Below, piece after piece: positions 14,759-22,257 of a DNA stretch of 38,345 bases; the stretch's first letter is position 1; every line of letters begins with the position of its first letter. The translations under genes and the position numbers were made by a program. The notes beneath the pieces are model-generated. The model was not told the DNA's origin. It searched no databases and saw nothing but the letters and a program-made list of their open reading frames with translations. The stretch is from an uncultured Bacteroides sp. (GTDB taxonomy: Bacteria; Bacteroidota; Bacteroidia; Bacteroidales; Bacteroidaceae): NCBI RefSeq assembly GCF_910586915.1, contig NZ_CAJULN010000025.1, positions 1 to 38,345 of the forward strand, read 5' to 3'.

Positions 14759-14824
14759 CGGGCGCACGGCGTCACCTTATTATATACGCGCGCGAGCGCG
14801 ATAATTTCTTCTATTATTACGGAA

Positions 14825-14885
14825 AAAAGCGTGTAGTTCTCAGGAGGGTGGCTCTCCACCCCGAAGAGAACTACACGCTTTTCTT
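14825..14885 (+). terminator. long hairpin terminator after DUF4248
   Basis: AAAAGCGTGTAGTTCTC (14825-14841) pairs perfectly with 14866-14882, with an inner stem GGGTGG/CCACCC and a T-rich exit. It separates DUF4248 from the next gene. Upstream, 14781-14794 is an alternating TATATACGCGCGCG tract. Confidence 0.8.
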
Positions 14886-15060
14886 TGGGATAAAAAGAGA
14901 ATATATAAGTAAATGCAGGCACCAACCAAAGCGTCGTCCCTTCGTGCAAAAAAACATAAATCTCTGCCCTGTTCTTCCTCTTTTCACCGGAAAAAGATGC
15001 ATATTTGTGCTTTTTCTGTTAAAAAACAAAATTATTAACCCATCTAAAAACATTAAAAAG

Positions 15061-15422
15061 ATGAGAAAAACGAAACTTTTCCGGACGGATTCGTCTACCG
15101 GAACAAACAGGCGATAACACTCGACAAAAAGGATTTCCCCGACATCGACTCGTTCACCACCCACCTTCTACAGACAGTCAACAGCCTGTATTCCAACCGC
15201 ATCGTCATCCTTCCCGCCCAGCGCAAGGAGTGCATCGCCTCCCTTGCCGACCTCTGTTACAACCCCTCGTCGCCCTTCAGTTGCAAGGGGCCGAAGTTCA
15301 TCGCGCGGCTGGCGTGGCTCACCACAGACATCCGCAAAGACAACCATTCGGACGCCTCGCTGAGCATCGAAGAGATTGATTATGAGATACAAAGGGCCAA
15401 GCGGAACATGTGCTTCGACTGA
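15061..15422 (+). pseudogene. small cassette gene with an apparent N-terminal frameshift
   Basis: The ATG at 15061 opens an 18-codon frame (MRKTKLFRTDSS...) that stops at 15115-15117. A second frame, open from 15057 without any ATG, runs to the TGA at 15420-15422. It encodes a convincing soluble protein of about 110 residues: DGFVYRNKQAITLDKKDF at the start, then DSFTTHLLQTVNSLYSNRIV and IARLAWLTTDIRKD, ending KRNMCFD. Codon use in the second frame is typical of the neighbours. The natural reading is that the original N-terminus (MRKTKLFR) was joined to DGFVYR and that a small indel near 15083-15095 broke it. A sequencing error or recoding are alternatives; no classical slippery heptamer is seen in frame. 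Confidence 0.6.
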
Positions 15423-15441
15423 GGCCGGCGGCAGTAACGTT

Positions 15442-15479
15442 AAAAAACGGGTTTTAGGCGTCTAAAACCCGTTTTTTTA
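15442..15479 (+). terminator. intrinsic terminator before the VirE gene
   Basis: AAAAAACGGGTTTTAG (15442-15457), loop GCGT, then CTAAAACCCGTTTTTT (15462-15477): a perfect 16-bp stem ending in a T-tract. The VirE-type gene is therefore likely to have its own promoter (a weak candidate lies around 15500) or depends on read-through. Confidence 0.85.
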
Positions 15480-15546
15480 TTCCCCGAAAAGGTTGTTCCT
15501 TTGCAGCACATCCCGAAAAAAAGTATAAATTTAAAACCAACTAATC

Positions 15547-17739
15547 ATGGGAAACATTCACGTAACGACATACAAAGGTTTGTCACTCGTATCCGGTCGC
15601 ATCAGCATTGAGCAACAGTTTGAACTTATCCGTGGCAACACCTACCGCGAACGCATCCAACGGCTGCGCCACGCCGTAGCCGACGGCGACACTGCCAAAG
15701 CCGACCGCATGAAGAAGCAGTTGCCCTACTGCACCGTCACCGCCACCTACACCACCGAACGGCTCGCCTACAGCCTCGCGGCCTACCAAGACATCATCAC
15801 GCTCGACTGCGACGAGATGCCCGCCGAAGAGCTGGAAACGTACCGCCGGCTGACGAACGAATGCAGCGACACGCTGGGCAGCTTCGTCAGTCCGCGCAGG
15901 CACGGGCTCAAAATCTTCGTCTACCTCAGAGGGGAGGAGGCGCAGGCGCTGCGCGACGAGTTCAACGCACGGGGAACCGCCGACTTCGCTGCCCTCGACG
16001 CCTACCACCGGCGGATGTACGCCCTCGCCACGCGCCGCTACGAGCAACTGCTCGGCACAAAGGTAGACACCAGTGGCAGCGACCTCGGACGCGGCTTCTT
16101 CGTCTCGCACGACCCCGACGCCTTCCTCTCCGCCGAACGGCTGGCAGCCGTGCAGCCGCTCGGCGTGACACTGACGCTGCCCACCCGCGAGGAGTGCAAG
16201 CGCAAGAAACGCCGCACCGCCGGGCCCATCGTCACGCTGCCCGTCGCGCAGGAGGGGGCGTCCGCCATCGAGCTGCAAGTGCAGATGGACTTCCGCAAGG
16301 CGATGGACTACACCCGCCGCAAGGAGCGGCTCACCGTGGGCAACCGCGACAACTTCTTCTACTTCCTGGGCAACCAGTGCTACCGCCGCAAGCTCACCGA
16401 GCAGGAGGCCGTATCGCTCACGCTCAAGCATTTCGACAACCTCGACGGCTTCGACCCCACCCCGCCCATCCGCAACGCCTACGCCTACACCTCCAAGAGC
16501 GACCGCGCCGAGGAGGAGGCGAAGGAGCCGCGCATCAACCAGCTCATCGGCTTCATGAACACCCACTACGAAATACGCCGCAACGTCGTGAAGGAGCAAA
16601 TCGAATACCGCCGCATCGTGCCCGACGCGCCCGACACGTCGCCCCAGCCCTTCGCCACGCTCCGCGCGAAGGACATCAACACGTTCTACATCAACGCCCA
16701 GCTCGAAGGGCTGCACGGCTCGCCCACCATGCTGCGCGCACTGGTCGACTCGGACTACGCCGTGCCCTTCAACCCCTTCCTCCACTACTTCTCGTCGCTC
16801 GCCCCGTGGGACGGCACGACGGACTACATCGGCCGACTTGCCCGCCGCGTGAAGGCGGTCGACCAGCCTTTCTTCGACGACAGCTTCCGCCGCTGGCTGG
16901 TAGGCATGGTGGCGTGTGCCATCGACGACGACCGGCAGAACCACCAGCTGCTCCTCCTCCACGGCGCACAGGGCAAGGGGAAGAGCACCTTCATCCGCAA
17001 CCTCCTGCCGCCCGAGCTGAAGGGCTACTACCGCAACGGCATGATTAACCCCGACAACAAGGACCACCTGCTGCAACTCTCGTCGTGCCTGCTCATCAAC
17101 CTCGACGAGTTCGACACGCTGCCCGCCTGGCGTATGCAGGAGCTCAAGAGCCTTATCACGCAGGACGTGGTGACGGAGCGCAAAGCGTTCGACATACAGA
17201 CGTACAGCTTCGTGCGGCGCGCCTCGTTCGTGGCGAGCACCAACAACCCGCAATGTCTGCCCGACATCGGCGAGAACCGGCGTATCCTCTTCAACAGCAT
17301 CACCGACATCGACTACCGCACGCCCGTCGACCACGCCGGGGTGTATGCGCAGGCGCTCGCCCTCTACCGCCAGGGCTTCCGCTACTGGTATGAGAACGAG
17401 GAGGTGAACTTCCTCAACCGCCGCAACGAGACGTTCCGGCAGAAGGACCCCGTGGAGGAGAACTTCTTCTTCTACTTCCGCGCCGCCAGGCCCGGCGACC
17501 TGAACGCCAAATGGTATCCCGCCTCGCACCTCCTCTCGGTGGTGAGCCTGAACGGACGCACGCAGTCGAACCTGCAAGCGAAACAGACGCTCACCGCCGT
17601 GCTCGAAAGCCACCACTTCCGCAGCCGCAAAACGGAAAACGGTATCACCGAATACTGGGTGGTGGAGTACACTCCGGAGGAACGGAACGCCAACTCTACC
17701 CTGCCGCAGACTCCCGCACAGGGCACTCTCGAGATGTGA
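15547..17739 (+). CDS. BT4734-type VirE family NTPase/primase-like protein
   Basis: The 730-residue protein has three parts. Residues about 50-190 form the BT4734-like N-terminal domain (ITLDCDEMP, SPRRHGLKIFVYL), thought to resemble a primase-polymerase. Residues about 430-610 are a VirE-type P-loop NTPase: Walker A GAQGKGKST near 472-480, Walker B LLINLDEFD near 514-522, then VASTNNPQCLPDIGENRRI as sensor. The C-terminal part (about 640-715) fits DUF3874. The layout recalls replication initiators of phages and satellites. It lies last in the plus arm of the HU/amidase/DUF4248 cassette; the gene is very G/C-rich. The exact role is not known; replication or DNA-sensing of a mobile element is an inference. 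Confidence 0.9.
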   Translation: MGNIHVTTYKGLSLVSGRISIEQQFELIRGNTYRERIQRLRHAVADGDTAKADRMKKQLPYCTVTATYTTERLAYSLAAYQDIITLDCDEMPAEELETYRRLTNECSDTLGSFVSPRRHGLKIFVYLRGEEAQALRDEFNARGTADFAALDAYHRRMYALATRRYEQLLGTKVDTSGSDLGRGFFVSHDPDAFLSAERLAAVQPLGVTLTLPTREECKRKKRRTAGPIVTLPVAQEGASAIELQVQMDFRKAMDYTRRKERLTVGNRDNFFYFLGNQCYRRKLTEQEAVSLTLKHFDNLDGFDPTPPIRNAYAYTSKSDRAEEEAKEPRINQLIGFMNTHYEIRRNVVKEQIEYRRIVPDAPDTSPQPFATLRAKDINTFYINAQLEGLHGSPTMLRALVDSDYAVPFNPFLHYFSSLAPWDGTTDYIGRLARRVKAVDQPFFDDSFRRWLVGMVACAIDDDRQNHQLLLLHGAQGKGKSTFIRNLLPPELKGYYRNGMINPDNKDHLLQLSSCLLINLDEFDTLPAWRMQELKSLITQDVVTERKAFDIQTYSFVRRASFVASTNNPQCLPDIGENRRILFNSITDIDYRTPVDHAGVYAQALALYRQGFRYWYENEEVNFLNRRNETFRQKDPVEENFFFYFRAARPGDLNAKWYPASHLLSVVSLNGRTQSNLQAKQTLTAVLESHHFRSRKTENGITEYWVVEYTPEERNANSTLPQTPAQGTLEM

Positions 17740-17746
17740 TGCAATA

Positions 17747-17812
17747 ACAAGCAATGGGGCGCCCCATAAGAAGCAATGGGACGCCCCGCAAGAAGCAATG
17801 GCACGGGGAGGG
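17747..17812. repeat. 22-bp tandem repeat, three copies
   Basis: Three copies at 17747-17768, 17769-17790 and 17791-17812, eight bases after the stop codon of the VirE-type gene. Each contains AAGCAATGG; the first two continue to (G/A)CGCCCC, giving a GGGGCGCCCC palindrome in copy one, and the third has diverged. Iterons or protein-binding sites are possible. Confidence 0.8.
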
Positions 17813-17916
17813 AGATGCTTTTCTGTTTTTTGTACATCCGGCACTTTCGTGAGCATAAAGTGTTGTTAAATATGCGATTTATATATAAAAACCGTGATTC
17901 GTATCGAGAATTTCGC

Positions 17917-17924
17917 TATATTTG
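17917..17924 (+). promoter_or_regulatory. -7 box for the Panacea operon
   Basis: TATATTTG matches TAnnTTTG and lies 44 nt before the ATG. The -33 region does not match. The stretch 17813-17910 is A/T-rich and otherwise without a feature I recognise. Confidence 0.5.
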
Positions 17925-17968
17925 TTCCATCCAATCATTCACGTCCAATTTATTGACAAGAAAGCAAA

Positions 17969-18496
17969 ATGACTGCATTTGAGAAACAGAAAATTATAGA
18001 GGTCGTACTTTACATCCTCAATAAAACCGGTGGTATCGATTATTACCACCTGTTCAATATATTATATTTTGCCAATCAGCGCAGCCTCGTTGAATGGGGA
18101 CGGGTAATGACAGCCGATAAATTCTGCGCGCTTCCCCACGGCCCCGTACCGACCATATTGTATAATACGATAAAAGGAGAAAAAAGCATCCTGTCCGGCA
18201 TGAGAAAGGACATTCATGTCATAGAATATTACCTATTGCCCAAACGTGAGTCTGATACAGACTATCTGTCCCGGTACGACAGGGATGTTTTGGACGAATG
18301 TATTTCCAGATACGGGAAAATGGAATTTGCAGAACTGGAAAAGACATCCCACACAAATTGCTGGGAAAAGGCGAGGGCGCAAAAAGGAAACCATGTTATC
18401 GCCCCGGGCGACATTGCCCGCGACGGTGGTGCCAGTGAAGAGTTTATAAAGTACATCAATGATTCAATAGCGTTTGATGAAGCCCTCGGAAATTGA
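17969..18496 (+). CDS. Panacea-domain (SocA-like/DUF4065) antitoxin
   Basis: A 175-residue protein with the Panacea/DUF4065 pattern: an N-terminal helix (FEKQKIIEVVLYILNKTGGID), YYHLFNILYFANQRSLVEWG, the phrase LPHGPVP followed by a short linker (about residues 51-57) and a C-terminal helical part (SRYDRDVLDECISRYG... SHTNCWEKAR). Panacea proteins neutralise various toxins by direct binding and are usually encoded with the toxin. Here a 136-residue gene starts inside the 3' end of this one (20-nt overlap), which fits a toxin-antitoxin operon. Base use is more A/T-rich than the VirE gene before it, suggesting separate transfer. Confidence 0.85.
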   Translation: MTAFEKQKIIEVVLYILNKTGGIDYYHLFNILYFANQRSLVEWGRVMTADKFCALPHGPVPTILYNTIKGEKSILSGMRKDIHVIEYYLLPKRESDTDYLSRYDRDVLDECISRYGKMEFAELEKTSHTNCWEKARAQKGNHVIAPGDIARDGGASEEFIKYINDSIAFDEALGN

Positions 18497-18887
18497 AATA
18501 GGGAACGTTTTTCATATTACTATGAATAAAGCTAACGGCATAACTCCTAAGCCGGGAGATACGAGCCGTGACAAATATTTTGTCGTTCTCGGTTTCGACA
18601 GTGACGGAAATGTGTATGGCGGAGTCATATTCAATTCTTATATCAATATGAATCTTCCTCCTTTTGTACAAGCGATGCAGCATTCCGTCAGAAAGGAAGA
18701 TTACGATTTCCTTTCATACGACAGTTACATAGACTGTTCTTCCATCAAGACCGTAAAGAAAACCAAGCTCTTAAAAAGCAGAAACGCAGGAACGTTAGAA
18801 AAGAAAGACGTTACAATCGTCTGCGAAAAGATTAAAGAAAATTCCCATATCAGCAAAGCCGAATTGAAAAGATTTGGTTTGATATAA
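18477..18887 (+). CDS. putative toxin paired with the Panacea protein
   Basis: A 136-residue protein that starts at the ATG at 18477, overlapping the Panacea gene; an in-frame TTG at 18474 is less likely. The N-terminal 60 residues (IGNVFHITM..., KYFVVLGFDSDGNVYGGVIFNS) read like an SH3-barrel of the PemK/MazF type: G-(N/D)-V-F, a (K/R)-Y-F-V-V-L strand, then a turn. The second half (about 65-136) is more polar and I do not recognise it. Position and overlap make it the toxin partner of a PanAT-type pair. RNA cleavage or ribosome-related activity would be a guess from fold alone. Confidence 0.65.
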   Translation: MKPSEIEIGNVFHITMNKANGITPKPGDTSRDKYFVVLGFDSDGNVYGGVIFNSYINMNLPPFVQAMQHSVRKEDYDFLSYDSYIDCSSIKTVKKTKLLKSRNAGTLEKKDVTIVCEKIKENSHISKAELKRFGLI

Positions 18888-18918
18888 ACGAATCCGGCAG
18901 AAAACTTCCCCCCATTCT

Positions 18919-18949
18919 TTTGTCAATACAGATTAAAGATTTAATTTTG
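18919..18949 (+). promoter_or_regulatory. promoter for the two-lipoprotein operon
   Basis: TTTG (18919-18922), 19 nt, then TAATTTTG (18942-18949): full match to the Bacteroides consensus. The leader before the ATG at 19006 is about 50 nt. Confidence 0.8.
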
Positions 18950-19005
18950 CACCCCGTTTTTAGAATAAGCAATAACTAACTATTTAATCTAATTTTAAAC
19001 AAAGA

Positions 19006-21099
19006 ATGAAAAAGTTTCTTCCTGCCGGTTTATTGATACTGGCAAGCACCCTGTTTATGCTGATTAGTTGTGAAGAGAGTGCAATTCTACCGAACAACGA
19101 AGACAACAGTGGCGACAGCACCATTGTCGTAAAACCCAGTTTCCCCATCCAGATGTCCGAAGCCGACTACAACGAGGACAACACGTATTATATGCTCAAC
19201 GACAACGAATCGCCCGATGTCTATTTCGACACCAGCCAGCGCAGCTTCTACGTCAACCAACCCCTGCAAATACTCTTCGACGACGAGCACTACTTCCAGC
19301 TCCGATTCTATAGCCCCCGGGCACTGAAAAACCTCACCATATGGGCGAAGATAGAGGGCTACGAAGAGGAATTCAAATTCATCGAACTCGAAAAAGTACA
19401 AGCCTTCCAACAACTCAGAGTACACATCCCCTTTGCCACGGAAGACCTGACAGCCTACACACGCAGCGGGAAAAAGATACAAATCATGGCCAACCCGTAC
19501 ATCTCCAAAGAGAACCTCACCTTCACCGTAGAGTGTGACGACCCGTACTGGAAATGCCTGCAATCGAACAAATGCAAATGGTACATCGCCTTCGGCAGAT
19601 ACAGCGACACACAAACAAGCTGGAAGTATAAGATGAAGGCGTCGCATACGCGCGAAGCGGTAGCCATCGCACTGAACATGAGCTTCATGTACTCGTCCGA
19701 AGAGTTTGAGAAAGCCTTGCACGAGTTCGGTCCGCTGCACAGCAACAACAACAAAACGGAAATAGACAAAAACGCGCTGCTCACGAAAGCACGCAACCAT
19801 CAAGGACTGATTTTCGGATACACCACCGGCGTAATGGGATTGGGAGGCGGAACCACCTACGGTATGCACGAATATTGCTACCTGGAACACTATGCCGACG
19901 ACAAAAGCATCACTGAAACCCTGTTCCACGAGTTTGCACACTGCTTAGGATACGGACACGCCGGAAACATGACCTACGAACAGACCGGCCCGGGATGGAT
20001 AACCCTGTGTGGCACCGTCTACCGCTCGCTGTCAATTGACAAGAAAATACCGGTCTACTCCCGCCGCTTCATGCACAACCGCCGTTGCGGAAACACCTAT
20101 TTCAATGACCCCTACGTAGCATCCAAATACATCATCGAAGACCCCGAACTGGATGCCATCGACGGCGGACTGTCGCTCGCAAGCGGAACCACCGACATGG
20201 GAGGAAACGACAAGGAAGCACTCACCTTCCGCCTCGACCATACGGACGTGCCTGGAGCCACGGCAACCACCTTCCGCCCCAAAGACGTATATGCATACGG
20301 CGACACGCTGTATGTGGTGAACGATGCTGCTGGAAACTTCAGCCTGGAGATTTTCAATATTGCCAATGGCAAGAAAACACATTTAGGAAGCATCAAGGAA
20401 TGGACGGAAAAGAAGACTACTAATACATTCAGCAGACAACCAAACGGTGTATTCCGTGCCAACGGCAAGATTTATGTGACTCACGAAGGCAGTCGTACCG
20501 AAATCTTTGACGCGAAAGACCATAGCTTCATCACCTGCATAGGCAACGGCAACTGGGGTACATCTTCGACACAGACCATACACGCCTTCGACGTATTGGT
20601 GCACAAAGGAGTTGTCATGATTCACGACAAACGTTATGTGGACTTTGTGGAAGAACGCCTGATTCAGCCCGCAAGCACCCCGTTTATCTATACACGTACC
20701 GACAACATGGGCGAGGTGACCAACACTTACGGAATGGCGATAAACGAAAGCAACGGACTGCTGTACTCCACGCATCCCGCCAAGCGCATAGACATCTTCA
20801 ACCCTGCCGGCCTGCGTGTGGGAGCCGCTCTGAAATGCAGCAAACAACTGACCTTCGCCGCGCAGCCCTACGCGCTCGACTTCTGCAAGGACCGTCTGTT
20901 TGTCAGCTTCGCCGGCAACGCCAAGCTCTGTGAAGTCGATGCCGAAACGGGTGAAATCGTGAAAGACTACACCACCGTCGGCGGCACTACGCTGCAAGCT
21001 CCCGAGAAGTTCTGCATACGCCGCAACACCCTGTTTGTAGTCGACCGCTCGAAAAACGGAGCGTGCGTCTACGCCATCCCCACAAGCGAACTTAAGTAA
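19006..21099 (+). CDS. lipoprotein with metzincin zinc site and propeller domain
   Basis: A 697-residue lipoprotein. The signal peptide ends in LISC with C22 as probable lipidated cysteine. Residues about 40-195 are a beta-rich domain. The next part (about 195-390) contains HEFAHCLGYGH at 308-318, an exact HExxHxxGxxH motif: H308, H312 and H318 as zinc ligands and E309 as base, as in metzincins. The rest (about 400-697) has repeated strand patterns (VYAYGDTLYVVND; FRANGKIYVTHEG; GLLYSTHPAKRIDIF; LFVSFAGNAKLCEVD) of a beta-propeller. It probably sits on the outer membrane and cleaves or binds host or bacterial proteins. The next gene encodes a related propeller alone. No named family comes to mind with certainty. 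Confidence 0.75.
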   Translation: MKKFLPAGLLILASTLFMLISCEESAILPNNEDNSGDSTIVVKPSFPIQMSEADYNEDNTYYMLNDNESPDVYFDTSQRSFYVNQPLQILFDDEHYFQLRFYSPRALKNLTIWAKIEGYEEEFKFIELEKVQAFQQLRVHIPFATEDLTAYTRSGKKIQIMANPYISKENLTFTVECDDPYWKCLQSNKCKWYIAFGRYSDTQTSWKYKMKASHTREAVAIALNMSFMYSSEEFEKALHEFGPLHSNNNKTEIDKNALLTKARNHQGLIFGYTTGVMGLGGGTTYGMHEYCYLEHYADDKSITETLFHEFAHCLGYGHAGNMTYEQTGPGWITLCGTVYRSLSIDKKIPVYSRRFMHNRRCGNTYFNDPYVASKYIIEDPELDAIDGGLSLASGTTDMGGNDKEALTFRLDHTDVPGATATTFRPKDVYAYGDTLYVVNDAAGNFSLEIFNIANGKKTHLGSIKEWTEKKTTNTFSRQPNGVFRANGKIYVTHEGSRTEIFDAKDHSFITCIGNGNWGTSSTQTIHAFDVLVHKGVVMIHDKRYVDFVEERLIQPASTPFIYTRTDNMGEVTNTYGMAINESNGLLYSTHPAKRIDIFNPAGLRVGAALKCSKQLTFAAQPYALDFCKDRLFVSFAGNAKLCEVDAETGEIVKDYTTVGGTTLQAPEKFCIRRNTLFVVDRSKNGACVYAIPTSELK

Positions 21100-21124
21100 T
21101 TATTGCAACAAAAAGAAACATCGT

Positions 21125-22180
21125 ATGAAAAAATATACTTATCTCCTGTTGATGGCGCTTGGAGCCTTGACGGCACAATGCACCACGGAAGAGTTTGAAC
21201 CCATCGTCAACAACGAAACACCCGAACCCGAAGAAGAGTACACCAACAGCTATTGGTACTACTCGTACGAAGCAACCGACCTCATAACGTGGGAAACGCT
21301 GGAGTTGGGCAGCGCGAATGAGTTTGTTCCCAACACCGTCGCCCACTTGGGCGACACCCTGTTCTTAGCAAACAGCGCGACAGCCGGCAAGACTCTGATA
21401 CTGTTCAGCAAAAAAGAGAACCGCCCGCTCCGCACCTTGCAGTCGTGGGAGGCTGGCGGCAAGGAGTGGAAGTTCGGCAGCGCGATAGAAGCCATCGTAC
21501 CGGCAGGCGAAAGGCTGTATGTAGCCGAGCAGCAGTCGTACATCCACGTATTCCACCTGCCGGAACTGAGCTACATCGCCAGCATCGGCAACGGCAACTG
21601 GAGCGGCCCTGTGTTCCAGGCGCAAGCGGTCACCGTGAAAGACGGACTAATCTTCGCACGCGACAAGAACGGAAAGGTGAGCGTCTACAAGGAATCGGAC
21701 GTCACGCCCGAAAACAACGGGAAAATAAACCGCTACCGCCAGGCTTCGAACAACGGCAGTTATGGCAACAACGGATTCGCCTCCCACTATATGCAGCCCG
21801 ACGAGGAGGGAAACATCCTGCTCACCGACTACGAGAACCAACGGATACGCGTGCTCGACCCCGCCTTAGTGAACGATGAAATGAAAAACGGAACCTCCAT
21901 CGACATCGACAGCCTGGAAATGAAGCTCGCCTTCAAGCCACGGACATTTGCCACGGGCAAAGAGCGTTGGTATGCCACCGGCAACAACAATGCCATCAAT
22001 ATCTACGACTGCCGCGAGAAGGAATGGGCAGGCAATATAAAATCCATCAAAGGATACAGCTTCGGTCTGCCGCTACGCATCTATGCGGAGAACGACTCCG
22101 TACTTTGGGTGTCGGACACACACGCCAACAAACGCACGGTAGTGAGAATGGCAGTGCACAAAGGAGAGATACGAGACTGA
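21125..22180 (+). CDS. propeller lipoprotein related to the preceding protease
   Basis: A 351-residue protein with a lipoprotein-like signal peptide (LTAQC, probable C19; the residue before Cys is not ideal). After an acidic linker (TTEEFEPIVNNETPEPEEEY), the rest has propeller-like repeats: HLGDTLFLANS, IVPAGERLYVAEQ, VTVKDGLIFARDKNGKV, NILLTDYENQRIRVLD. The phrase SIGNGNW recurs as CIGNGNW in the propeller of the preceding gene, so the two are related by duplication. The gap is only 25 nt and both share the promoter before 19006; a hairpin terminator follows. A partner or inhibitor of the protease, or a ligand-binding surface protein, are both possible. Confidence 0.75.
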   Translation: MKKYTYLLLMALGALTAQCTTEEFEPIVNNETPEPEEEYTNSYWYYSYEATDLITWETLELGSANEFVPNTVAHLGDTLFLANSATAGKTLILFSKKENRPLRTLQSWEAGGKEWKFGSAIEAIVPAGERLYVAEQQSYIHVFHLPELSYIASIGNGNWSGPVFQAQAVTVKDGLIFARDKNGKVSVYKESDVTPENNGKINRYRQASNNGSYGNNGFASHYMQPDEEGNILLTDYENQRIRVLDPALVNDEMKNGTSIDIDSLEMKLAFKPRTFATGKERWYATGNNNAINIYDCREKEWAGNIKSIKGYSFGLPLRIYAENDSVLWVSDTHANKRTVVRMAVHKGEIRD

Positions 22181-22188
22181 AGATAGCT

Positions 22189-22230
22189 ACAAAAAAAAGA
22201 GGGTTTTGCTAAAAACCCTCTTTTTTTTGT
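22189..22230. terminator. strong intrinsic terminator
   Basis: A stem with ACAAAAAAAAGAGGG on the left (22189-22203) and CCCTCTTTTTTTTGT on the right (22216-22230), further extended by TTTT/AAAA. It has T-tracts on both strands and lies between two convergent operons. Confidence 0.9.
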
Positions 22231-22257
22231 GCCCATATCGCATGGGCTTATATCCGT

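Noticed and set aside
17747..17812. CRISPR array
   Set aside because: Only three tandem units with no spacers and no cas genes.
15583..17856. 757-codon minus-strand frame opposite the VirE-type gene
   Set aside because: It is a shadow of a very G/C-rich gene: low-complexity V/E/R/G-rich translation with no domain, while the plus strand has clear Walker motifs.
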